Shown here: positions 10,490 to 21,540 of the stretch, one piece after another
Position numbering within the stretch: the stretch's first letter is position 1
Layout: each line of letters begins with the position of its first letter
NCBI GenBank assembly: GCA_002794735.1
Contig: NBAZ01000042.1
Location: 30,912-94,911, forward strand
Reading direction: 5' to 3'
DNA: 64,000 bases
Origin: Pyrrhoderma lamaoense
Taxonomy: Eukaryota; Basidiomycota; Agaricomycetes; Hymenochaetales; Hymenochaetaceae
Translations under genes and position numbers: made by a program
The notes under the pieces: model-generated
What the model was told of the DNA's origin: nothing
Seen by the model: the letters and a program-made list of their open reading frames with translations, nothing else
The model's database searches: none

Positions 10490-12093
10490 TACAAGTCATC
10501 GAGAGCGTCCCGATGCCATTGTCACGAAGGAAACTATCTACTTTGCGCAACTTTTGCATTGAAGCTTTTGTCCATCCTTCCGTCCCAGTCACTCGTTCAA
10601 CTTCCTCGTGCATTGGTTGGGCATATTGCGGATTTGCTGCAAGGTGGAAAAGTGCATGTGTGAAGCTCTACATGAAGGAATCAGATATTAGATATTTGAC
10701 ATTCACTTGAAACAAGGATCTGAGTGTACCCACCATGGAGGTTGTGTGAATAGCGGAGAAGTTTAGAGTAAGCAAGCGCTGTGTGAGCGCGTATACTGTT
10801 CTCTGTTCACCCTCTGCCTCATCCATGAGCCAAGAAAGCATGTCAATCTGAAGGCTGATTCAGTAAGAATGTCATACGGTATATTGTAAGAACCGTCGTT
10901 AAACTCACGGGCTTGCCGGGTTAATCCGGACCATACTCATCAATGAGGGCTTGACGGTGCTCAATAATTGGCCTTAAGTGCTTCTCTGCTCGGCGAGTTG
11001 TAGCAGGCACTGAGGTTAGTGATTCGCCAACAAGACGTCCAAGACCATAAGTAAGGGCAGGTCAAGTGATTGTTATTAGTGAACCTACGGCTTTACAATG
11101 TCGGGAAACGGTTTGATGGTATTTGCAGCTTTAACAACATCGATTGTAAACCTTATATTTAGGTCCATGTAATCCTTATTGCGACCTATTACCTGTTGAT
11201 TAGTAGACATAAGGGAAGATAAGGAAGAAAGTATCATTACAAAGAGGTGGCCCAACGAAGACCTTGTTACTTGCACTACAGACTCTTTTCATCATAGTCC
11301 CAAGGGCTGGTTCCGACACCCAGCCTATACTATCGTTAGACATTGATCTTATGCAATATAATGAGAGCAGTGATACCATGGCTAGTTCCAACATATTCTT
11401 CAAAGCTAGCAATAATTTCATCCGTGATATCACTGAACAAAACTCCAATATTACGAGTAAGCTGTGAGCGAACTATAGGCATATGATACTGGTTTCTATT
11501 GACTAAACGACCTAGAGTGAAATCTGCCGCAAGTCCCTACATGGCAGATAATTGTTTATAGATCAATCATCAATCCTACTTCAAATGTAGAGTTGGCTCA
11601 CCTCACTGACAGCCTCGAGAAAAGATAGCTTGTCGTCAGGTGCACGACGGATTTCCTCAATCAACTCTGGAGTGTTAACGATCACAAGCCAACGCCCAAG
11701 TTCTGGCACTTTGAATGTTTGTGTCTTATACTAAGTTGTCCAAGTAAATGAATGATGTTAGTCACAAAGTAAGTGGTGACAGCATTTTCATGACTCGCCT
11801 TCTCGTACCCTTCGGTTAACATGACACGCGGGTTCTTCAGAAACTTAAGTGCCCCGAGATACGATGATATCCTCCCGGATGGTCCTGTCGCTGGAACATT
11901 AATCTACAAACTGTTAACATTGCCATAAAAAGAGTGTTATAAATCATACGTCACGTTTTCGAGCGTTGAGATACTGCATAACAGTGAATGCGACTGCGAG
12001 CGCGCACGTAGCGAGATATGTTCTATCATATCCACCGATATTGAGTAGATCGGTGGTAGGCAGCGAAGAGGCGAGAGAGGCATTGAACGCCAT
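10490..12093 (-). pseudogene. Cytochrome P450 relic lacking the heme-binding end
   Basis: Reading the minus strand from ATG 12093 gives a hydrophobic N-terminal anchor (ATCALAVAFTVMQYL). Spliced exons then read LGALKFLKNPR, ELIEEIRRAPDDKLSF, SNKVFVGPPL, DLNIRFTIDVVKAAN, RRAEKHLRPIIEHRQ, LNFSAIHTTSM and QKLRKVDSFLRDNGIG. These are characteristic stretches of an Agaricomycete microsomal P450 (CYP512-like is only a guess). Introns have normal donors (for example 11904-11949, 46 nt). Defects: a stop after EYGPD where Trp is usual, a frame change after DEIIASFEEY, loss of residues after DSFLR, and an abrupt end before the ExxR and Cys heme-ligand regions. It would be an ER mono-oxygenase if whole. 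A TATA-like tttataagctgtg lies upstream near 12600. Confidence 0.85.
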
Positions 12094-12829
12094 CTTGGAA
12101 AAGTCTCTTGGCCTTGTAGCTCTTGCAGGGGTGGGCGCGAGGCATTCTACCTTGTGAAATCAAATACATTATATATGGTGAATAGTGGCACAGAATTCGC
12201 ATCGCATCAATGGGGTGAACACGGGCTACCCGGAGAGCTTCCGTGCGACGAAACCCTATTGTTTACTTCATAACATGCATAAGATTCCAGAGTGAAACAC
12301 TCGCCATCAATCGTAGAGCTTAAAAATATCTGCATAGATCACTGAGAAACAAGCACTCTCACGGTGAATTCAGAATTGCTTCTTCCAACATTTCATTATT
12401 AGCTAATGCAAGTTCAACTTGAAGTTGCATATTTGACCGAGCAAGCTTCGGAGAAGCTTCTTACTCTGTCTGTGTTCAAGTGCTTGAATGAGAATAGTAC
12501 TTTTTTTATTGGCAACATCAGGCGACATAGAAGAGTGTGAGGATAGCAGGAGGAAAAGAAGGATGAGGCGGAGAGAGATAGAGAGAGAAGTGGCACAGCT
12601 TATAAAGGCGTCGACTTGGAACTAAAATATAATACTAGTATATCTTAAAATGAATAAAACTTATACTTTCAAACAACTTAGTCACGCGTTACTTACTTAC
12701 TTTTGTAATGTGACCTACGTTATCAAAATTTTCTACGTAGACCTCACAAAGGTAAACGAAGGTATTCCTAGGTAATCTAGGTCTATTATTTTTTATTGAT
12801 CTTAATTTTAGGGTTTACGCAGATTGACG

Positions 12830-13004
12830 TAGAAGATCTTGGTAGACTGTGGAATACTTTACCACACAAATTCACACAGGTAATCTTTTAAAACCCTAAA
12901 TGATGACTTTATTGACTCTACAAAGGTGATCTCAGTTGGCCTTTTGGGCGACTGAAAATTAATAATCTAGCTACGGTCGGCTAAGTAATTGCTGACACGC
13001 CGTG
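12830..13004 (+). repeat. Dispersed repeat X, copy 1
   Basis: Similar along its length to 52290-52461 (plus) and its mirror 38670-38841 (minus). The last 45 bp, ending ctgacacgccgtg, are essentially identical, while the body has diverged. This looks like the conserved end of a small mobile element. Confidence 0.75.
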
Positions 13005-13886
13005 ATTGTAGCTGTAACATAGAAGAAAATATTTACAACACAGTTTCTGGTTACGGCTCTAAGGCGACCTTGTAGCTGGTATTCCAATCTTTAGTATGTC
13101 CAAGTTCCAGTACTTACTTAGTATTTGAAATATAATGATTTTTAAGGAGTTTTGTAAGTAGTTTATACTACTGCTTTTCACATATTCTCTATAATTCATC
13201 AGGGTTTCGAGGCCAGGCCCTTTACTTTTTGATTATCCTCACAATACATACCTATAGTCTCTTGATATTATATGTATAAATATATTTATACAAAAATTTT
13301 TTTTTGAAATATTGTGTTGAAAAAAAAATCGGAGTCGAAGTTTGAAAGTGTTGTTTGTGACGAGGGGACAGTATTTTTGCGCAAGACTATAATTGCGTAC
13401 AGTAGCTTGAAATGGAGAATGTCTTTCGGTCTGCATCTTGCGCTATCATAGATGCTGTTGGGGAAGGGTGCTATCAGCAATCTTGGTCTTGCTGCTCCCC
13501 GCATTGTTCTCCTATGCGTCACTTAAGCCGGTGCTACATGTCGTTTAGTACATGCATTCACTGATTTTCATATAGGGGCCCATCAAGTACGAGGACACAT
13601 ATCGACCTGACAGTTCAAGGCGAGGAATAACACAACTACGTCTTCATTGTTTAGCTCCTTATTGTACAGATGGGTCTTACCTTCATTTCGGTAAAACTTG
13701 TATGGATCAATATTTTTCGAATTGCAAGTAATGGGCAATTGTACTAAATAGACGTTCCTGAGACAAACAAAATCATATATCAAACGACTGATTGATCGAT
13801 CCCAAGTACACTACACGCGCCTCAATGACATACTCCTCTTCCCTTGTACCACTGTCGTCATCTTCTGATCGCAGTTGAGAAACTTG
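13005..13886. other. AT-rich, no supported gene
   Basis: Contains AT-rich runs (about 13260-13330) and weak overlapping ORFs on the minus strand. None has recognisable domains. Confidence 0.5.
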
Positions 13887-14256
13887 TTATTTGGGAGCTT
13901 CTACAAGTTCCCTCATTTTGACAAACTCCGCGATTCGCCGCTGATGAAAATCGTTGAGAGCCAAATAAAGCTTTACCAGCTTCTGAAGTTGATACGCATA
14001 CGCTTCACTCGGTGATCCTTTTACAGGGGATAAACGTTGGCCATGGACCTTAATGAAGTCTGCAAGTTGCATAAGCTCAACATTAACTGTATGATGCTTT
14101 TAAAAGGAAAATAAAAATAAAAAATAAAAAATAAAAACAGAACAAGGACTCACATGTACCGGCCTGGTTTCGTTTTCAAAGCTCAAATAGGCGGGAAATA
14201 AGAAGTCCTTCAAGCTTTTCTTCGGCTTCACGAAACTCCCTATTAGTAGCCTCCAT
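13887..14256 (-). pseudogene. Small two-exon gene with an in-frame stop
   Basis: Unrecognised. Exon 1 begins at ATG 14256 (MEATNREFREAEEKLEGL). A GTGAGT donor near 14152 and an acceptor near 14090 join it in phase to exon 2, which is Leu-rich and likely alpha-helical (LVKLYLALNDFHQRRI) and stops at 13887. A TGA in exon 1 interrupts the joined frame. It could be a decayed gene, or the stop could be a consensus error. It precedes segment R1, which starts at about 14319. Confidence 0.4.
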
Positions 14257-14601
14257 TTCGACTCCACTCCACTCTAGGCACGATGGTGCCCAGCGTTTTA
14301 CTATTCCAAGTGCTCGTTCTTATCTCTTTTATATATACTTCACGAAGTTGATATGGAGAGGATGAAAGATTAGCAAGACGACAACGATAGATAGATTGAT
14401 AGATGATTAGTATTGAAAGAAAAATATGAACCAACAAAATAGAGGGGAAATGGTGTAAAAGGGGGCATAGGAGACACAACAAATTTTGTAGTAATGGATT
14501 CGGACAACGGGTATTAGGAGTAGACCGTGGGGAGGAGGTGAGGGTGGAAGAGATGCGCACATTTACAGCTTGATGAGATGAGTTGAAAGCACTGAAGAAG
14601 G

Positions 14602-14844
14602 GTGAAAGGCGGTGTTGACGGGCTAGGATACATCAAGCTCATAGAGATACAAATATACACGTGGGAAGATAGAGGTTACACATTAACAAAACTTCCAGAG
14701 AAAAGGAAAAGGAGCACCCTATTAAGTGCATGGCAAGCAGTCTCAAAATTTCAGAAAGAATATCGGATCCAGTGTTCAACAAGAGAAGAAGAAATAAATG
14801 AGCCAACCACAAGGTTAATAGGCGAGAAGATCCTAAGAAAATAA
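14602..14844 (+). pseudogene. Hypothetical ORF of R1, degraded 5' end
   Basis: An 80-codon frame starting with GTG. It matches the ORFs at 58634-58915 and 32215-32496, which start with ATG and carry a Lys/Arg-rich N-terminus. The shared part (LIEIQIYTWEDRGYTLTKLP) is charged and soluble-looking. Function unrecognised. Confidence 0.35.
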
Positions 14845-15020
14845 CGGCTTCTCCAGAAAAGTGTTTCCAGTAGGATAGATAAAACTCTATCCTAATCAAG
14901 AAAGTGTTTGTTCACCTTAAGCGCCTCGTGCGCCTTCGAGGAGGCATCCAAGTAGTAATCTTTCTCGCTTGGGATACATGAACACAAGAGTCTGGTCTAG
15001 TCAAGGGATAGTAGAAGATT

Positions 15021-15160
15021 GTAAGGACCGTCATTAAGCTCACGGCTTGTCGGGATAGTCCGGACCATATTCATCGATAGGAGCTTAACGATGTTCAATG
15101 ATTGGCCTTGGCCTTATGTGTTTCTCCGCTCGGCAAGTTGTGGTAGGCACTGGGTGATGG
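15021..15160 (-). pseudogene. P450 scrap in R1
   Basis: On the minus strand the frame reads EKHIRPRPIIEHR and EYGPDYPDKP, homologous to one exon of the P450 relic at 10490-12093, with a 6-bp insertion and stops. The right end of R1 (cacagcttatagaggtattgact) also resembles the sequence upstream of that relic near 12590-12615, so R1 probably derives from a second, mostly lost P450 gene. Confidence 0.7.
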
Positions 15161-15264
15161 TGTCTGTGAAATCTGGCTCCCTTGATGGCAAACCTGAAGA
15201 AACTGGAGAATTAGTGTCAGTGTTGCTGACGGAGATAGGAAAGGGAATTTTAACGCACCATTGA

Positions 15265-15546
15265 TTGTACAGCGTGACGTCTCTCCTGCGTTATCCTATC
15301 GCATCATCCATCGAAAGACAGACAACTCCTGGTGTTCCTTCCTCATTTGGTGATGTGATCGCATACAGCCTACTCACAAAAGTGGATACGTTAAACCTAG
15401 GCTTTGATCAGAAAGAACGCGATAATGCTGACGTGTCTCCTACCACAATGACGCCAGCTCCTCAGGAGCTTCAAAAGATCCGTCGAAGTATGGCTGAGAA
15501 TACAAAGTTTAGACTTTTTTCTGAGAGTGAAAACCTCTTCGGCTAG
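15265..15546 (+). other. Hypothetical ORF of R1
   Basis: A 93-codon frame (TTG start) conserved in three R1 copies with one substitution. It contains SIERQTTPGVPSSFGDVIAY and ends ESENLFG. No domain recognised. Conservation may only reflect recent duplication. Confidence 0.3.
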
Positions 15547-16119
15547 TATACGTTTGCTGTTTTCCGCCTCAATGCAAGCCCCTTCGAGTACGAGAATTCA
15601 TTCTCCACTTCACAGTGGAGACTATGTGTGCATGAGCATTATGATCGAAATCGACATGACTCTCTGTTGACTTACAATTCTTACACCGTTCATCATAACC
15701 GGAGTCGGCTGATAGTATAGTATGAGTCTCGCCTGGGAAAAGGGGATTTCAAAAATGAAGGACAGGACGCATCACTGTCCCAATTCACATTGTAAGCGAC
15801 GGAGGTAATGATCACTAGAGACGATTAAATACGTGGAACACGGTCTTCGTGGCGTCATAGAGGGGGATGAAGATATACGATAACTGCTGCTTTGTCTGGC
15901 TGACACTGGGGCTGTCTGGTTGCTTAAGTATAGGAAAGTAGAAGGGCGTGAGGATAGAAGCCTAAGAAGGATGAGGGGAGCAAGGTGAGAGAGGTGACAC
16001 AGCTTATAGAGGTATTGACTTTGACGTGCCTACCTAAACCAACTTACGTAGCCCTAGTTTCTACATGAACCTCACTAAGTACAAGTTCTACAAGTTCCTA
16101 GCGTCCTATCGTAAATCCA

Positions 16120-16248
16120 CCTATATTATGATCATCTATGTAAGCCACTTTTTCTGTCCTTAGGTCTGCTTAGGTCTGCTTAGATTTTGTGATATCATAT
16201 TCCCATTGGGGTATATGACAACCTTAATTTACTGATATCTAGGTATGA
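16120..16248 (+). repeat. Dispersed repeat Y, copy 2
   Basis: Direct partner of 10356-10485. The two copies bracket the P450 relic and R1a in the spacer of IR-C. Confidence 0.65.
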
Positions 16249-16610
16249 ATAAACTTTGTCAGCTTGAAATATATTAAAACGTCTTGTCCAAGAGAAAAGA
16301 GAAAAACCCGGTGCTCCGTGAAGATTCGGAGAAAATAAAGTCTAGAATTTCTAATAAGATGAATATGAAGCAGCTTCTGAGTACAGGTATGTACTCTTGA
16401 TGTTTCTTGTATTAAATTCATATCTCGAGCTCGTATGATGAAAATCAATCAGTTCGGAATACACGGGTGATCAATGTCAGCTCACGAAACATCATACATA
16501 TCTGTGTGCGTCTATAGACCATGGGACCCAAAAAGTTAGTAGTATTTTTGAGTACGAGCACACATACCTATTCCAAGCGGGGTTCTCAATCCGTTCACGA
16601 TTTCGAACCC

Positions 16611-17280
16611 TTAAATGTCCGCATTCTCTGTAGAGGATGAAACAACATGATTGTATATGCAAGTAAATGACTCTAGGTACGACTTAACTGTGCTAACGGG
16701 TACACTATCTCGGATCCCAGGGGGAACAGTACTCCGCGTATCCTCATCGCTCATATTCATCAATAGCCCGTGAAACTGGGCTATCCTAGCACTTACGTAG
16801 TCGCCTTCTACGCACATAAAGGTTTGTGACTATATTATATTATTAAAACATCATAGATAGAAAGCAATTTAGCTACTTACCATCCCCCGTAGACGACAGT
16901 CGTTTTGGAATGAGTTCAAGATTGTCACCTCCCTTTCCCCGCCCCCCCCCCATGACTATTTGACAGTATGTTTTTATAAGCTTTATTGGTTCCTTCCGTC
17001 GGGAAACACCAGAAACCGTAAACAGAACCGAAATCCCGTCTCTGATCTACTATATGCGACTATATGCGACAGAAAATAGTGGTTTAGTTTGACACTTATG
17101 GATGAAACTGTTAATTTGTAAGCTCGTTATCACAGTTTTTATGACTTACGTTGAGATAGCGTAGAAGTGCATATTCTGGAAGCTCTGCAACACGGGACAG
17201 CTCATCTGAATAAATAACGCGTCGCATGATTACTTTTTTAGCGGTGGCAAAAGATTTAAAAACATCATCATCCCCATCTA
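16611..17280 (-). pseudogene. Gene fragment cut by the IR-C breakpoint
   Basis: On the minus strand an exon-like stretch (SFATAKKVIMRRVIYSDEL, about 17260-17150) ends at a GTAAGT donor. A second coding-like stretch (YVSARIAQFHGLLMNMSDED) lies at 16817-16611. No family recognised. The 5' part is missing because the arm of IR-C begins at 17280, where the frame runs on into kinase upstream sequence. A 10-bp tandem (tatatgcgac twice) lies near 17053-17072 between the two stretches. Confidence 0.4.
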
Positions 17281-17459
17281 CTGCCATATCGCTCCGTGTC
17301 TCAGTGTCCCATCGCTCTATACCACTCAAGTCTCGATATGAATCCTGGGAATCCAGAGGTGCGTAGTAAGTCGACATCACAAGATGTAGTGCTTAAGCTC
17401 AAAGAACTTAAAAACAAAAGGAAGATGGTGCGACGAAATTTCCGAAATTTCCTTCTTCC

Positions 17460-19869
17460 GTGCCTCTCTCTTCCTTTAGGTCAAGCTATGAGTCGGTCGA
17501 CGAAGGCGCCTTTATAGCTAAAGAGTTTTTTAAGAGATCCTTGATGTCTACTTTACAAGAATCTCCACTCGACACTTTATTACGAGAAATTATTCCTAAT
17601 CATGCATCTTTTCTTACTAATAGCGAAATCTCCAACTTGTCTATGCTGACAAGCAAACTCAAGGTCGGAAGTGAACCGGGTGCAATCGCTGGAGGGTGGG
17701 AGAAGGGAGGATGACAGATCAGGAGGAGCGGACGGCTGAGACCGTCAATGAACTGTGGGACAGGTGGCCAACGAAATTTCAGAGTGGTCAAGAGGAGAAG
17801 ATAGCAGAAGCATTGAATGGTATTGCTCAAGCTATCAGTGACCAGTGTAACATTCCACTCAAGAGGAAGTACACGGCGAATTATTGTGCTTATAAACCAA
17901 ATGGAAGTCGGATACAAAAGCCGAATCTTGTCGTCATCCCATTCAAAGAGAAGATAAAGCACGGCACGAAGGGCGATGGTGCGGCGACGACAGGAGAGGC
18001 TGACTCGGATGGAAATGGATCCTTTGCCGTAATTGGCGATATCAGATCTTCCACTAACACTAGTGATGATGAAGTAATCTCCGGATTAGGCCATTATGTC
18101 TGCGAGTCGTTCTCCGTACAAGATGACCGCTTATGGATGCTTGCTCTCGGTTTCAGTTATTCCGACCTAGTCGTGTATCTCTACGACCGCTCTGGTGTGG
18201 TTAGATCAACTAAGATCAACATCCATGAGGAGAAGGAAGACTTCCTGCGAATAGCAATCGGGGTTCTTTTCGCAGAGGATAAGGACCTGGGACTTGACAC
18301 GTCCGTCAAGACAAGAGATGGGAAGCGATATGTAACTGTTAAACAGATTGACGACGACGAAGTGGAATTGGAGATCTTGAAGACCGTGTTCCGCTCTAAG
18401 AGTATCGTAGGGAGAGGGACGACAATCCGACTCTGTAGTGGTCGTCTCAAGAATGACGAGGACAAGGAGGGGAATGAACTACGGAAGTACATAGTGAAGG
18501 ATAGCTGGGTAGACGAGGATGATGAGATAAAGGAGTATAACATACTACAGAAGCTGAAGGGATTTCCGAACGTTCCTTCTATGTGTGCACACCAGTATAT
18601 GGGAAATCACACAGGGAAATTTCGACCAGGAGTTGAGGGCTCAAACTCGAAGACGACCCTTCGCGAACATCATCGAATGGTACTGAGTACTGTGGGACAG
18701 CCAATCAGTGATTTCAAGACGCCAAAGGAGCTGGTGATCGCCTTCAGGGATATCTTTATTGGTAATGTTAAATGTATAATTGCATACTCCTGGTTGAATT
18801 AGCTAACGGAGGATACAGCAATCATCGACTTGAAAATGAAGAAAAATATCTTGCATCGTGATATAAGTGAGAACAATATAATGCTCATTGATGCAGGAGA
18901 TGGTCAAAGAGCTGGTTGCCTGATTGATTTTGACCATGCTGTGGACCTCTCGGATGAGAATGCGTTAGAAACTGTGAAACAGAGAACGGTAAAATTTGTG
19001 AATAACACTCGTTATCTGCATCTACTGACTGTATCTATAAGGGAACGATCACATTTATGTCTGCCGGGGTGTTCATAGAACGAGAGACCTTCGTGCACAA
19101 TTACTACCATGATCTAGAATCCACATTTTATACTCTTATATGGGTTTGTCTCGATCGTAGTCTGAAGTGGTTCATAAAGCGAAAAGAGATCGACCAACCA
19201 CAACCTCGGAGTTCTCCAATCCTGGAGCAATGGGTTCCTGAACACTTTATTTGGAGTGATCTGAGGAGGGCTGCTCTCTTGAAGTACACTTATATTTGTT
19301 TACCAGACGAATTTCGCTGTTCAGTTATAAATTATCTTTCTCCGGAGCTCGCCAGTATCGAGGAATACCTGCAAAATATTCGAGCTTTTTTTCACACTCG
19401 TATAGACGCAGCCATATGGCCAGATCCAAAGACAGGGTTCAGACAAGATATTCACGTGGACCGTAGAGAGATCCTTATGATTCATGAAGAGGCGCTTACT
19501 AAGTTAGAGGCTATAGAGACAGGACAGCATTTGGACGAATCTTCTCCCGAAGAAGCTGCTAGCCTAGTATCTACTTCAAGACAGAGCGGCTCTGGGAAAC
19601 GTCCACGGATCCCTGATGTGATACCCTCTACAGGTGGTGCTAGTAATAGTAGCGATGTGCATTCGTCTGGTGCATCAAGACTTGCGTTGACCTCCTATAG
19701 TTTCGAGGGATCCCCTGCACAACAAACAAATAAATGTACTCCAGAGGGGCAGGGCTTAATTGATCCTCCAGCAAGGATAAAGCGCAAACAGCGACGCGAT
19801 GGTCGACTGGGAAGCTTTGTAGGCCAGGGATTGAAGAGGCAGAAGGGTAATTTTGTACCTGTTTTTTAA
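17460..19869 (+). pseudogene. K3': inverted copy of K3 with one frameshift
   Basis: Near-identical to K3, with exons 17460-18761, 18819-18988 and 19042-19869 and the same two introns (CTAAC branch at 18803-18807). One G is missing from a G-run near 17697, shifting the frame after about residue 80. From about 17700 on, the frame is open and keeps HRDISENN, DFD and the C-lobe insert. A few substitutions separate it from K3 (for example DDDE for DDKE, and a tail reading IDPPARI). A single consensus error would make it intact, so 'pseudogene' is provisional. Confidence 0.7.
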
Positions 19870-20551
19870 ATGCCCTTAGATATCTTGACTATGTGCTGTT
19901 TACGCTTCTTTTTTCTTTTTCTTCTTTTTCTTGGTTATTTCTGCTCTGTTTGTGTAACACTATGATCAATCTCGCTGTCATTCTATGTCCTGAAAAAGGC
20001 TCGATAAACAAAGCTTCTATGTATGTGTAATTACATAATATATACAGAGAGTTTGTATTTGTTGTGTTCTGCGTGGTGGTTCTGCGCTTTGGTATATTAG
20101 TACAATGGCCCTAAGTCTAAGCACTAGAGAGAAGGGGAGAAATCAGTCCGTCGGACTATGCTGAGGCTTCTAATCAGATTTCTTAGATACTGGGATGGGA
20201 TAGGGTTGGGTAAATTAAGGGGGTTCCCATACTCGCCTTGACTTGCGGGGTTGGCCACCATGTTTAAGGAGCTTCGCCAGGTGTGGTACATTAGACCATT
20301 GGAAGGGTACTCCTGCGTGGGGGAGGGGGGGCCTTCCCATTATATTTATATACAAGCATGTGTAATAAAAGTGCCAATTATGGTTTATGTCGATCGCTGA
20401 CTTACGTGCCCTTGTATTATTAATCCTGTTGGCAGACAGGTTCGCTTTCTGCAGAACGGGATTGGAATCTGCCTTGAAAGTCTTGTTTGCATCGTGATGT
20501 AGAATCCTGAATATTTGAAACAGCAGGCTTCTTCAGCCTGCCCTACCGCAC

Positions 20552-21220
20552 ATGCTTCATCAAGATAGCGAGCAGACGGAGAAGTCTACTTCCAGTGTTC
20601 GGGGGTCTTTTTGGAACTCGAGATCGAGCTTGTCGTTACGATATCCATTGAATGTGCTGCCGAAATCGGAACGGGAATTGCACGATCGCAGTCATTCTGT
20701 CTCTGTTTATAGTACGTTCTCAAACTCTGCTTGGGAAATAGACTTCTTATCCATTCATCTATCCATAATCCTTACATTTCTCACTCTACTGTTAGGAAAT
20801 CCGATTACCATCTTTCAACAGCGACTGTGCTGCCACAGTTTCCGTTGCTCATAAACAAATATGTACTAACCATTTGCAGGCTCTGCAACATTGCAACATT
20901 ACACCCGACTATACGGGAGATACATCTGGGTCAAGTACACCGGTACCGCGCAATGTACCACGGCGCTAGATGTGAAGGATGTTCTAGGGGCGAGTGACAT
21001 CTACACGCTTCTCGTACTGTATACACATGCATCGCCTTATACTAATATCGACTTCTGTATACTTTCTGCATTATGCGTGAAGAGTCACAATAGATTCAGG
21101 GTGATAGAGTCAGTCTTCGTATACCTATATTCACTACCAATCCTACTACCCCTCTTTAAAGCGAGAACACCGCGCCTCCTCTCTTCCCAGGTAACAAGAC
21201 CATTTCTCCCCGTCTGTTAA
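20552..21220 (+). pseudogene. K2-upstream hypothetical, copy at K2'
   Basis: Exon 1 is 20552-20711, with an intron at 20712-20879 (GTACGT donor, CTAAC at 20866-20870, TTTGCAG acceptor) and exon 2 from 20880. Compared with the copy at 5920-6814, the frame ends early at 21220 because of changes in a C-rich run. No domain recognised. Confidence 0.4.
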
Positions 21221-21540
21221 CACAGCGCTCGAGTTCCCTGAAGAGAACGAGATAACTGCCATATCGCTCCGTGTCTCAGTGTCCCATCGCTCTATACCAC
21301 TCAAGTCTCGATATGAATCCTGGGAATCCAGAGGTGCGCACACATTCTCAATCATTGTCTGTCAAACCACTTACTTATCTATACAACTACTTAGGAGGGA
21401 GCTTCAGGCTCGAAGCGAGGGTCAATACCCTCCAACTATCGATTTAGTTCTGCTTCAACAGTAAGTTAACAGTCACAAGATCTAGTGCTTAAGCTCAGAG
21501 AATGAAAAACAGAGAAACAAAAAGTCCGAAAAGCACTCTC

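Larger units (their letters stand above)
14319..16020 (+). repeat. Segment R1, copy a
   Basis: Same order and orientation as 58383-60090, and inverted relative to 31040-32747, with roughly 90% identity at the left end and higher further in. The right edge is sharp at gaggtattgact, after which the copies diverge (here tttgacg; in the others the K2 module). R1 contains two unknown ORFs and a P450 scrap. This copy shows that R1 can exist without the K2 module. Confidence 0.85.
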
